Source of the DNA: Elysia chlorotica
Lineage: Eukaryota > Mollusca > Gastropoda > Plakobranchidae
Length of the DNA stretch: 64,000 nucleotides
Reading direction: 5' to 3'
NCBI GenBank assembly: GCA_003991915.1
Contig: RQTK01000674.1
Location: forward strand, 2,190 to 66,189
Part shown: positions 48,839 to 60,673 of the stretch, one piece after another
How the letters are laid out: every line of letters begins with the position of its first letter
How positions within the stretch are numbered: the first letter of the stretch is position 1
The notes under the pieces: model-generated
What the model was told of the DNA's origin: nothing
The model's input: the letters and a program-made list of their open reading frames with translations, nothing else
The model's database searches: none
Made by a program: the position numbers and the translations under genes

Positions 48839-49714
48839 GAATCAAGGCTACGGATGTTTATTACGCTTTACTACCAGCTAACCTTACTAGGTCAAATCTA
48901 GCATGCATGGTACCCTATGCATGAGTGTTAGTGTATTGTGTTTGCCTTTAAATTGAAAGTGTTGGTCTTGTTTGCTGTAAACTGGTCTCGTGGGCAGTTA
49001 CAAAACGTGGGTGACAGTATAATGAAGGTATCGATACCAAATATGTGGGGGGCAGAGAACAAAATAAAAGGTGGCTGAATGTATAAAATAACGGCAAAGT
49101 TTTGCTTTTTTTGTGGAAATTCTGACGAAAAAAATTCACCCTGTATCCAAAATCACCATTTTCACGAAGGATAGGACTTGATTAGACATTCACAGTGCGA
49201 TTTTTTGTTTTTCAAGTGGATGGTGATGATAATTGATCAAAACCTCAATATAGATATTTTAACCAAAAATAGTTGTTCGAGGTGCAGACCTTGGCCTTAA
49301 AATGTCTAAACATCTGGTAACAGAAATAAAAAGCTTGGCTTAAGGAGCCAAACTTTGTCTCATTGCTTGGGTAAAAAAATATTTATAAATGCTTATGGTT
49401 ACATAAAAAAACATAAATTGCCCAAACATTGATATAATAATGGAGGCATTGCAAGCAAAATTTTGATTGGATAGCTCATGCTTAAGTGCACAGACTGAAA
49501 AACTTTATCCATAAAAAATTGTTCGTTGAAGATTGGAATACTGATGATATAAAAACTTGCACAATCAATTACAAAGGGACCAGAACTATCTTCAACAACA
49601 AAAATCTAGTTCAAAGCAATTTGGTTGAACATTCTCAGAACTTTAGGAATTAGCTAAAAAAAACATTTTCAGACATGCATACAACAAAATAACTAAAAGC
49701 AAAAAGCAAATCAC

Positions 49715-52700
49715 TCAGGGGTACCTGATAGCATTGGATGTTGGTGTAGTTGATATACTAGCGCCAGCCTGCATGGATGCCTTCTCAGCCTCAGTTGCAT
49801 TACTATCTGGCGTTAGCACCGAGAAACATTTCCAGTTGTCCAAATAGTTGGCTGAAATTTAATAATAAAACAAAAACTGATAAATCATTTTTGAAGACTT
49901 CATATGACTTTTTCTCAGACTAATATATAACATTTAAAAAAATTGCAAATAAATGTTCATTAAAAATATGATGGTAATATATAGGCATTTCATATGAATT
50001 ACTGTGATAGTTAATATGCCAGAATGTTTATTTCAGTCAACAAAAAAGGTCAGCGTGATAGTGTTTAGAATTGTTTTTTTAATGTTGAGACAGGAAAAAC
50101 CACACTCAGTCTCATCATGACATAATATATGAATTTCATTTACACTTAAACTTATTAATGGCAACAGCAACTATCTTTTAAAACATTATTTCAAACGTGA
50201 ATTACAAAAATTATGAAGAGATAGAAAAAAATGCAACTGAATTGTCCATAAAACCTTGAAGACAAAGCATTTGGCATTATAAAATTACTTACTTGTTCTA
50301 CACATCTCTAACTTAAAGGATGTATGAATAAATACCAGTAATTGTTAGTGGAATTAAATTAATCCAAATGGGAATGATTTCCCAAACACTAAAAATTACA
50401 CTGACCTTTCCAAAGCCGAACGCAGCCGTCATCTCCAGAGGATGCCAAAATCGTGCCTGTTATGTTCCATGACACACGCCAGACCTGTGCAAACCAAGAA
50501 AAAAATTAAAAGTTTATCTTTTAATCATGCTATTGGATATTACTTAGCTTGTCACTGGGCTAGCAGGATGGCACATTTCAGAGATACATAGATATGTCAT
50601 TGTTTCCATTAGCGTATCAAATTGCTTATTCAATCTGAATTGATCTTGTAGTTGTGTTTAAATTAAAAGGCTCCAATATGTTGATATTGAATAAACAAAA
50701 ACAAAAGTTAACTAACACAGAAACAGATTTTTTTTTGTAACTGTCTCAAGACTAAAAAAAAAAAGAGAGATATATGTCATTCTGCTAAGACAGTGACAAA
50801 CTGTTCTAGGTATTCAGGTACTGCATCTTCATATAGACTGTAATATTTTTTTTTACTAAAGGCATATCCAAACAAGGCACCATGTTGCCCAAAGCACAAA
50901 ATACAGAAAATAATCTGGCACCTCTAAAAGTCAGTGAAGAGTTAGTTGATACACAAGAAGAAAGAGGAGATATAAGACAGTGACAAACTGTTCTAGGTAT
51001 TCAGGTACTGCATCTTCATATAGACTGTAATATTTTTTTTTACTAAAGGCATATCCAAACAAGGCACCATGTTGGACCAATTCTGCCCAAAGCACAAAAT
51101 ACAGAAAATAATCTGGCACCTCTAAAAGTCAGTGAAGAGTTAGTTGATACACAAGAAGAAAGAGGAGATTCTTAAATTAAGATATTTCGAGGGGGGTGAA
51201 GTTGTCAATTCAGGAATATTTAAAGTCAATTTGAAAGGGTTAGGTGGATCTAAGGCCAACAAGTATGCAAAATAATTTTGAAAGCATCTTAAACAAAGAT
51301 AGACTATTATCAGCAGGATACAAAGCAACCAGTAACTATTGAACTAAATTTCACAGAGTGTTGACACATTGATACAGGCCTACAATAAATTTTAACTCAC
51401 CACTGACTCGTGATCATCAAAACTGCCAATTTGTCGCGTTTCAAATTTGCTTAGACCTCCTGAATTTGAGCCCCCATCTTTTCTGCAAAGGCAAAAAAAA
51501 GGGTTAAAAAATAAAGTAACATGCAAAATTGTTGTATTTAAAAGCTTTAAAATTATTAAGCTGATCCCTACAGAATTTTTAAAAAAGAAAAAATTTTTGT
51601 TCATTCGTGAGACACCATATTTTGGTGGAAATAAGATTTTTTAAAAGATTCATTGTCTTTTTGATTCAATTTAAACTAGGCTTAATAAAAAGAAACTGCT
51701 TTGCAAGTACATTGTTCAATATGACTTAAAAAATTAAATTTTGATGTAACATTTACATTTTTAATTAATATCCAACATATATAAAGTTTCATCAGATTAC
51801 AGTTGTTATTATATCTATACTTGTCAAAAATCTGATAAACGTGTGATTGTTTCTCTATTTCCAACTGCTATATAAAATCCGCTCAATTTTAAAGATGAAT
51901 GAAACTGGATAGCAGAACCAATATTGCTGAGACACAGTTATCTTCTAAGACTTCACATTGACTCAAGTCCACGGTTTGCACTTTGACTACATAGTTTAGT
52001 ATAGTGAAAAATAATATAGTGTATTATAATAAAAACTGTCAACCTGGTGATACATAATAACAACGATCAATTAATGAATAAATCACAATTGTTACAGCCT
52101 GGTGGATCAAAATTGTATCACGGAAAGAAAAATCTCAATGAAAACACTTAATATCTTAAAACAAGGTTTATACTCATCACTATGATACTGAATGTATAAT
52201 GCAAACGAATTTGACGTCACATGTTTATAACTGTTTATATCGGTTATAAACAAGAGAATCAACTATAACCAGTACAATAAAAGCTCAATAAAGTAATCTA
52301 AGAATATAATTATAAATATTCTTTAAAATTAAGATGGAGATCAACGATAATCATCTCTTTATTACACACTCTTACAGAGTGTTTTAAAACTTACTTCAGG
52401 TTTTTAAGTGATAAAATGGTGAGATCTTTAGAAGCAATGGCAAGAAGGTGGTATGATCTCCCAAGGTTTGGAGCAAACTTGACATCATGCACAGGTTCTG
52501 TCACTTTAAAGATTGTTTCAACTTTTTCCCATCTCCTGGAGCATAGGAAAAAAAAACAGCTATGAAAACAAAAATCAAAAGAAAGTCTACTAAGAAAATA
52601 TATGTCACTTTACCTTCTTAAATCATTTTTAACTATGGGATACATACTGATATATATATATTCATTTACAAGTTAATCAACAGATGAATATTTGAGACAT

Positions 52701-55700
52701 TTACCTTGCTGCATCATTGCATTCATAAATCAAAACTTTTCCACCAACTGAATTATCAGCACTGTCACTGCCAACTGCAATCATGGGAGGATGCATTCTG
52801 TCAAAACAAAATAAAAATAAAACTAATACTTCTTTGTTATTTGTGCAAGAGGTCGTATTCTCTCAGGACATCATTTGGAAATAATCCTAAAAAGTTTTTT
52901 TAGAAGTTATATGCACTGAACAGTAATATTAAAGCACAGGTCTCATACAAAGTCACAGAGACATTGGCCAACCCAATGGTTAAATACTGAGAAAAAATAT
53001 CAAGAAGCAATCTTTAAAAACAAACAAAAAAAACGGGACAGATACTGTTGAGCCCTTCGTGATTCACAAAAAAGTTCATTACGTCTCTGAGTAAGGTGGA
53101 TAATTTGCTCATTTTGCGTTAAGCAGTTATCAATATAACTTTATTCTATTTTTCAAAATTGTAACAATTTTGCCTCTTTGTCTCAAAATCCACACCAATG
53201 TCTGAATTTTAAAAACAAAAACAAACAAAATTATTGGGCTCATGGAAATGATGTTATCATACAATGTATCATTAAATAGGAGGGCCTGTATAGATTCCAC
53301 TCAATATGTGTACATATTGTTGTACGTTTTGTTGTATTTATCTATGAAACCATTTAAGTTTTTAAAAAAATGTCATGTTTGCCTGTGAAAAATGACTTTC
53401 AAAGATGTCAAAGCATTTCATTGCCTTCAGACTTTCATTCATTGCACTTGTCATAATATTGCAAAAGATGGCGGAGATATTCGGAAATATCTAAATACCT
53501 CACTAAGCAGTCCAGCACAGAAGTTAACTTTAGTTTATCCTCACTGAGCAGTACTGCACAGAAGTTAAATCAACAATATGGCACATATGAGTGAGATATT
53601 TTTTCTTCTTACCTAGAAGGATTCCATGAGAGACAGCTCAGACAAATGTTGCAGTTAAATTCCACCTGGACAGGCCAAGTGCTGAGGTTCATCACATCTG
53701 TTGCTTCATATATACGCACAATGCCTTCAGCTGAGCATATTGCCTTGTATGGTGAAAAAAATACAATGAGTATAATTATATTATAGACCACACAAGCATT
53801 AGTTTAATTGAATATTTCATTATATTATAGACCATACAAGCATTAGTTTAGTTGAATATTTCATTCCATGTACAACATATATTGTATATATAATAATTTG
53901 TAAATAACTTTAAAATGTTGTCATTAAGACAATTGGTGGAATTTTACAAATTAAAAAGACAAGACAAGTAAGCTTTGGGAATTGTATCTTCATGTAGCTC
54001 TTTTTTTTTAATAGCATAATTGTTTTCTGTCTTTTTTGTTTTGTTTTAAGTCTGGTAATATCTATTTAAATTTTTTTTTTAAATTTTAGTTTTACATCCA
54101 CTAGGTTTCTGGGAAAATCTTACAAGGAGATGAGAGCTCTCAAGATGAGAGATTCAACTCTCAGGCCTTCAACTCTAAATCAAGGACACTAACCGACTAG
54201 CCGGTTCAGCCATCTACTGCTCTATGTTAGGATGATCCACAGATCAAACAAATTAAGTAAGACTAAACTAGTAGTAAAGCAATGTTGCTTTTAAAAAGTA
54301 AAATACCAGGCGCAACTTAACTCTCTCTGCCTGTCAAAAAAACTTGTCTGACAATAATTTCATTTGATCAATAAAAGTCATTACAGTACCTTTATCCACA
54401 TATTTAGAGACAATTAATGTGGTGGAAACATGTTATGGATGATTTGGTGATAAAGTAATTTTGCAGAGAATATTGTTCAAGGAAAGATGTAACAAATAAG
54501 ATCTTTAAAACTCACTAGTTGCAAGCCTAAGTGTTTGGGGGCAAAGCGCACATCAGTTACAGAAGTACGACTATCGACAAGCGAGGTTCTTTTGATCCAG
54601 GTGTTGCTAGATGATTTTGCTCCTCCCCTCCCCGTCATACTTGCTTCACTGCTCAACTCCTCCCACACAATTGCTGCGCGATCGACTGAACAAGTGGCCA
54701 GCACTTGACCAAACTCGGGGTGGGCCCAAGTTACTCGCCATACAGATCCGCTATGGGCCTAAAGAGAAGAAATTATCGTTCAAAGATTGATAACAGATAT
54801 TAGAGTTGTGGGTAGTTTTTTCTCTTAAATTGTCGCTTCCAACAAGACACATTGATGACAGTAAGTGCATAAAAATTCCACTGAATAATTTAGCAACGCA
54901 ACCAAAAAAATTCAAACTGTTTATAGGTAGATTATTTCTATCTATTCTGAAAGAGCAGAATATATAACCTCTTTGATCTTGTGATTGATAAGAATCAACA
55001 GGGCAAAATGTGTATTTAGTCATGTGCTGAATCAAGGAATTGTATGGAAATCTTTTCTTTAAGTTATTTTTTAATACTTTGGGTCCTTGAATTTTATGAA
55101 AGGCAAAGCTCATTACATTGGTAACTCAAATTACAGAGATAAAAGAAAATCTTAAAAAATTTGAAAGTTACAAAAAGTAACAATAGATCTCAAATGAAGA
55201 CGCTAATATCAGCATACTTACTTTCCAGCTGGCTGTGCATTGCCACTGTTCATGTTCATCCAAATCCCAAACCTTGAGGGAAAAAAAAAATACATATAGC
55301 TATTTAAAGAAGATTAAATACATTCCCTCTTTTTATTAATTAGTGATTACATAGCAATAGTTCAAGGAATTTTAAAAGTGATTAGAACTACTTATTCAGG
55401 CTAAGAAAAATGTTCCATTTTCAAATAAACCCCAAGGCTTCTCAATAAAATCAGTTGAATTTTGTGATTTTAAAGTAGGCTATTCCATAGACATTAAAAG
55501 AAATTTACATATACATTAGGTGTGCTCATAAATGTTGCAACTTATTATTATGTACTATTTTATATGATAAACAAAATTTTAAAAAAAAGATCGATATCCT
55601 TCTATTCAAAGAAATGAAATGAATGAATTTATGGATAAATCAAACTTATAACTGATAACATACAAAGATCAAAGCACACCAAATGTCTTCACTATTCAAA

Positions 55701-56008
55701 ATTTAGATATCATTATAAAAAAATAAAAAAATTATTTAAATGGCAAGATAGATTAGAATAGTCCCATGAAAATGTCCTCATAAAATAGTAAAAAAAAATA
55801 ATTAAAAATAAATAAATGAAAAGAGCCATATCTTATAACTTTTTAAAACTTTGGGTTTGTTGATCTGAAACATTAAAGGCTAAAATAGAAAAACTACCTT
55901 AACAGTATGATCACTTGAGCAAGTGGCCATCCGCCTGCCATGGTAATCAAAGGATACATCATGTATCAAGTCTTTGTGCTCGGAGGCTATTGTTTTCGCA
56001 AGAAACAT
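49715..56008 (-). CDS. SEH1L: Nucleoporin SEH1 (SEC13-like WD40 protein), complete
   Basis: Nine coding exons on the minus strand, all with GT-AG signals and matching phases: 55,898-56,008; 55,222-55,272; 54,516-54,758; 53,613-53,743; 52,705-52,797; 52,395-52,535; 51,401-51,482; 50,406-50,484; 49,715-49,851. They encode 355 aa against 360 in human SEH1. Diagnostic stretches include [20 protein letters not shown] (11-30), [20 protein letters not shown] (from 56), [12 protein letters not shown] and [41 protein letters not shown], and [20 protein letters not shown] then CVRLWK. These are the WD repeats of an open six-bladed propeller that is completed by a blade from NUP85. SEH1 belongs to the Y-complex of the nuclear pore and to GATOR2 in amino-acid signalling to mTORC1; it also acts at kinetochores. 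The start codon matches the family's N-terminus. Acceptor-like sites just upstream suggest a 5' UTR intron. The stop at 49,715-49,717 lies 8 bp past an optional donor that leads to the exon at 43,244-43,337. Confidence 0.95.
50545..50640 (-). repeat. Dispersed repeat, inverted copy
   Basis: Reverse-complement counterpart of 47,000-47,130, sharing 'gtcactgggctagcaggatg' and 'catta(gc)gtatcaaatt'. In SEH1 intron 7, just beside the tandem duplication at 50,786. Confidence 0.55.
50786..51170. repeat. Near-perfect tandem duplication, 187 and 198 bp, in SEH1 intron 7
   Basis: Copy 1 at 50,786-50,972 and copy 2 at 50,973-51,170. They appear identical by eye except for 11 bp ('gaccaattctg') present only in copy 2 at about 51,073-51,083. 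The near identity means a very recent event or an assembly artefact from two haplotypes. Confidence 0.9.
53498..53570. repeat. 41-bp tandem duplication in SEH1 intron 4
   Basis: 'cctcactaagcagtccagca' at 53,498 and 'cctcactgagcagtactgca' at 53,539, each followed by 'cagaagttaa'. A few differences. Confidence 0.8.
53775..53866. repeat. 44-bp tandem duplication in SEH1 intron 3
   Basis: 'tatattatagaccacacaag' at 53,777 and 'tatattatagaccatacaag' at 53,821, both followed by 'cattagttta(a/g)ttgaat'. It starts about 30 bp upstream (in the SEH1 sense) of the exon 4 acceptor, so it lies around the branch-point zone. Confidence 0.85.
54068..54225 (-). mobile_element. tRNA-derived SINE in SEH1 intron 3
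   Basis: On the minus strand: A-box region GATGGCTGAACCGG (about 54,200-54,213), then B-box-like GAGTTGAATCTC (about 54,150-54,161) at tRNA spacing, then a body, then a poly(A) tail seen as a T-run at about 54,071-54,080 on the plus strand. The order fits a SINE inserted in the same orientation as the gene. Confidence 0.6.
54759..55221. other. SEH1 intron 2
   Basis: Intron between exons 2 and 3. The open frame covering it is an extension of exon 3 and not coding on its own. Confidence 0.7.
55273..55897. other. SEH1 intron 1
   Basis: AT-rich intron between coding exons 1 and 2; no embedded feature recognised. Confidence 0.7.
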
Positions 56009-56859
56009 TTTCTTTTGAAGCGGTTGTTTCCAGTTTTGCTAATTTTAGGAAATCAACTTCCTGAAAGAGTAACGACCACTTTTTAAAAGTAAAACATAAG
56101 ATCAAAACTGTTGTTTGCAAATTATTATCAAATTTAAAGGGTTTAAATAAATAAAATTTGTTCTTGAAACCAAATCCAGGTAAGTAAACAAATTATTTAC
56201 AAGTCTTGCAACTATTTTTGTCACTTTCCTGAACAAAATTGTAAAAAAAAAGTATACATCTAACTATAAAGATTATAAATGATTGTCCCACTGAGTTGAC
56301 ACTTTTAGTTTGAACTCTATTCAAAATTTAGAAATTCGAAAAGTCAGTTTTGACTAAGAACAACAATGTTAATTTTATATTGACTAAGATAACTACATGC
56401 TAAAAGTACAGTACACAATGTTTCATCCCTGCAACAAGCTCAAAGAAGCTAAAAACCATAGGCTCCATGCTAACAGCAGTAAAGCAGAAAGACAAAAACC
56501 CCACTGATTTCCATTGCCTGGATGCATTGGGTTTGTGCCTTAACAAAAGTTAATAAAACTTAGAAGCTTTTAAAGGGGGCCTATGAGCCTTAATTTTAAT
56601 TTCAAATTGATTTGTTGCTGTATCTATCATAAATTAAATTCTTTAGAGAAAAAAAAAATATTATTACCAAACTTGGCTGCTAACCAGATAAGAGGATAAC
56701 TATTCAAAACTTTCCTTCAGTGCCTTTATGTAGAATAAGATGTAGTTATTCAAGAATGAACACAAAAACATCAACTTAAGGAGAAACGTAAACAAAGGAT
56801 CTGGTAGATAATCACCATAAAGGATCATTTTTGGGTTTCGGGTACTTTGAAGGAGTCTA

Positions 56860-56860
56860 A

Positions 56861-56929
<69 letters not shown>

Positions 56930-56930
56930 T
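56860..56930. repeat. (GA)n microsatellite
   Basis: About 60 bp of GA, upstream of the SEH1 start codon. Confidence 0.95.
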
Positions 56931-58880
56931 TAGGAAGAAAGTATACATACATGATATTAGGGCAGTATTTTCGATTTGTACTATTGCTAGGTTTATCGTC
57001 TGAAAAATGCAAATAATGTTTTAACATCTACTCAGTATAATGTAATAGTTTTAAGTCTTCTAGATATAGAATTTCTGAAAATCTTTAAAGTGGGAGTTGG
57101 CAAGAGGTGTGGCAGCTGAGATTCAAACTCTGATCCCCTGCTCATTAACAGTATGATCAGAGAGTGTGAAATAGTGAGAGGTTTCATAGGGAGGAATTTA
57201 CGTTTTATAAGGGGTTCCTGATAATTAAGGCTGTTGCTTCTTTGTTATGTTAGTAAAAACTCTGAAAATTAGTCAACCACCTAAATAAAGAAACAGTGAG
57301 CATGCGCCACACTAGATCCCCGTAGCACGAGTCTTGTGAAGTCTCTTAAATTGTAAAACGTCTCACTTATTTTATAGATCAAGTCTCTGGCATGACTGAA
57401 CTTTTTTGCAACCTTTCCCACCAGAATGCAGCTATCACTTAGTAGTAGTTTGAGTCTTTCACAAGTCCAGACTGCAGAACACTGTGACACTTAAGGCCTG
57501 TATCTGATGAAATCTGTAGATCTATTCCTAACAACATGCCAGTACCATTGTTTAGTTGTAGATCCAGCGATCCACACAGTATGGCAAACCAACATGCTGT
57601 GTCTAAAACCCTGCGTTGCAAAGAGGGTAATTCTTGGTGCTTTTACTGTTAGTGCTAGTCACAGTTCTAACAGTGACACTGCATATAGATTACCCCATGT
57701 TCCAGGAAGCGCAACTGCCATCCATGGTCTTAAGCTATTAGGAGAAATAAAAATCTAGAATAGATAAGTTTGGTCCGATTCATTTTGGATCTACATCAAA
57801 TCTAAATTGCACAGCAAGTTTGTTTTTAAAGCAGTTTGTGTACAAAAAAAAACAACAACAAATTAATAAGTAATAACTCATTAGCTTTAAACTCCACCAA
57901 GTCCAAAGTGAGAACTTACTGGCCATACTAGATCTAGAATCTAGATTCTATGTGAATTCAGATATATCTGTAGTCAGTGCTTAATTTTCAGCACTGGTAG
58001 ATTTAGATGTAATCCCGATAAACAGTTGTTTCTCTTTGGGTTTTTTTTTTTCCAATCTAAATTTCTCTAGTCTATACTGTAGATTGTTAGATGCAGGCTT
58101 TCTGGAGGTTTCAACTTCAATTCAATTCAATTTCATTCTGATTGATCTCCCCTGCATATATATTATGCCAGGTGTGATTTTTTTTCCCTCACGTCTTAGA
58201 TTAGTCATAAAAAGAAAATCTGGTTTTCAACGGACAATAGAATTCTTATGAAGATTGTGCTTTATCTACGAATTTCTATTTTATTTAAGCTTTTTTTTGG
58301 GACATGCATTATTGTTTTTACCCTACTTGATAACCCTGACTATTTGGGCAAATCGTAAAATCAAGGAATACTTTTAATTAATTTTATTAATGGCCCTTGT
58401 CAAAAAAAAAAGGTAGCCACACTTATACCGTTACCGTGTCGTCTAAAAGACTGGTTCATAAAATTAATCTTCATCTCAGTTGGAGAACTCTCCTCTCGGT
58501 GTATACAGCCTTTCTAATGTCTAACAAATCACTATTTCATTAAAATGCGCATTTTTACCCGCTAAATTTGAATTTATTTTCTTCGTATCCAAATTCCGCC
58601 TAGCTTCCACAGAGAATCGATCGTTTCTACCAGTGTAAGAGGTTCTTTTCACGTGTGCAGCATGACAAGTGTGGATGATAAGTGGAATGTTTTTCCCGCA
58701 TCGATTTGTATTCTTAACTCATGTGCATGTAACTCTATAGGCAATGACTTCGGAGAATTGAACAAGGAGATATTAACTTTGCTTAATCGACTATTTAGAC
58801 AAAGTGAAACATAAAAACCTATTCAATATCCTATGTATGGCCTAATATAAATATTGATGGCAAAAATTTATGAATCATCA
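56931..58880. other. SEH1-RAB5IF intergenic stretch
   Basis: AT-rich with a 'ctagatctagaatctagatt' cluster near 57,929. A B-box-like 'agtttgaatctc' on the minus strand near 57,120 hints at a decayed SINE. Open frames at 57,281-57,758 lack recognisable motifs. Promoters of the two divergent genes presumably lie in 56-60.7 kb. Confidence 0.4.
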
Positions 58881-59815
58881 GAAATTTCTTGTGTGAACAA
58901 GAGTCCGCAATAAGAATTGACAGAGAGAACAGCAAATAAAAAAAAGTTAAAGAAAAATCCGCCAAGTATGAGTTTTATCACCAGATTTGGTCAACATCTT
59001 CAGTGAAATGATACTACGAAACAAATGGGAGATCAGAAGGGAATAAAAGTAGAAAAAAATCATAAAGAGTATAGGATAATTATGTCGATGATTCCGTACT
59101 TGTCGCGGATTCAGAGTGAGGCCTAATACCCATCCTGGATATTGTAACAACCAGCATTGAAAATCATGGTCTCTCTGCCCAAACACCATAAATCTGGATG
59201 CACGGTGCTCTCTAAAAAGCCCCAAATTCCGAAATGTAATATCAGCTTTTATAATGACACAATCAAACAATTCAACTGCTTCAGATATATGAGATTCACT
59301 ATAATATCCTTTGAAAGGTGTGATAAAGACATACAAAAGAGAACAGCTATTTCTAAATCAAAAGACACCTTCAGTAAAATGAGTCCCCCTTTCAAACAGG
59401 AAACATCAAACTAGAGACAAAACTTCGAATCTTGGAAGCATGTATGGGCCATACGACTGTGTGTGTATGAGAGCTGATAAGTATCTAATGTAAATGGGGG
59501 AAAATATAGATTGTTGACATTATAATGCTTTTTTTAGAAGGATTCTACGAATATCATGAACAGAAAAAAAAATTAATGAAGAAGTATTGAGAATGGCTAA
59601 CACAAATTAGAAAGCAAAATCTGGAACATCTAGTATTTAGTGAAAAGATGGAAAACACACGACATCGCGGCAGACAGAGAATGGCACACACTGAGAGCCT
59701 GAGAAGATATGTAAGCAGAGATCTGAACGGCGCAGACTTCATACATTGGACCGACAACAGAAAGGTTTTAATGGGTATGATCGTCGATGTCTTTTCTAGA
59801 CATGACACTTGAGAA
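58880..59815 (+). mobile_element. Decayed LINE: reverse-transcriptase C-terminal half and ORF end
   Basis: Segments in different frames read, in order, as the palm, thumb and end of a LINE ORF2: IRIDRENSK (about 58,911), VLSPDLVNIFSEMILRN (58,972-59,022), the catalytic YVDD in DNYVDDSVLVADSE (59,081-59,092 for YVDD), MVSLPKHHKSGC (59,166 on), and RTAISKSKDTFSKMSPPF. The ORF end (about 59,600-59,812) includes HRGRQRM, a basic GRQR motif typical of these elements, and DVFSRHDT followed by a stop. Several frameshifts and in-frame stops show it is dead. The 5' half is absent. The clade (Jockey/CR1/RTE-like) cannot be fixed by eye. Confidence 0.8.
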
Positions 59816-60433
59816 GAAGATCAAAAGGTGGACATCACCCCCCCCCCTTAATAAAAAAAAACAACAACAACAAAATAAGTATGTGTATGGCAAGCATTAG
59901 GTTGCCTTTAATTATGTGAGGGAGGGTATCCAATCACCGAGAAGTAGGCCTGTCCACTGTCACAGCTGCGCTAATGTCTCTCTCGTTTGCTCTCCCAACG
60001 ACAGTCATCCCTATTTGTTGATTTACATCTATTCCCTACAAATCTCTGCATTTTTTGCGATTGAACGTGAGCGCCTGTTAGTCATTCGGTTGTTGTTCTG
60101 AAATGGTGAGCTGCGTGTCCTTGGTTTGGATATCAGCTGGTGCTCTCATCTTAGAAATATGATTATTCATGAAACCTACGGCACTTAAAGCTCGCAAAAG
60201 GATACATTTTTTGACGACTTATTGTAAACTCACAGATTCATTCTCATAAATTCGCATTAGAACGTGACCCATCAAAAACTTACTTTATACTTGGCGTGGA
60301 TGTTTTAGACCGACTCAAAACATAGCTAAACATGCGCACTTAAGGCTCTTTTCACATATCAGATGCACTCATGGTGACCCATGTTAGTATTAATGGTAGA
60401 CGCACACAGATTGTTCGATCAAACATGTAAGGA

Positions 60434-60480
60434 AGCCTTACAGTTTGGGACTCCAAAAAAGCCTTACAGTTTGGGACTCT
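60434..60480 (+). repeat. Short direct repeat, 19-20 bp
   Basis: 'gccttacagtttgggactc' at about 60,435 and 60,461, 26 bp apart, just upstream of RAB5IF. Confidence 0.9.
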
Positions 60481-60568
60481 CAAATTAAAACTTTTTTTTT
60501 TCATCACGCCATAAGGGTGTTTTCAGCTCTTTCCTTTGTACAAAGGGAGTTTAATCTCCATTACAAAT

Positions 60569-60582
60569 AAACATGGCTGTCT
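60569..60582 (+). promoter_or_regulatory. YY1-like element and tiny upstream ORF before RAB5IF
   Basis: 'aaacATGGCtgtcTGA' resembles the YY1 site AANATGGC that often sits just after housekeeping-gene starts. The ATG opens a three-codon upstream ORF (Met-Ala-Val-stop), about 100 bp before the real start at 60,674. Confidence 0.3.
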
Positions 60583-60673
60583 GACAAATTATGACTGCCA
60601 GGAACCGGTAATATAGATCTAAAATACACGTATAACTAAGTGTATTCAATCATTCATAAACTTTCAGACAATC

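Noticed and set aside
57281-57758. Overlapping frames on both strands as a gene or transposon
   Set aside because: No recognisable motif and no terminal repeats; frames are short and on both strands.
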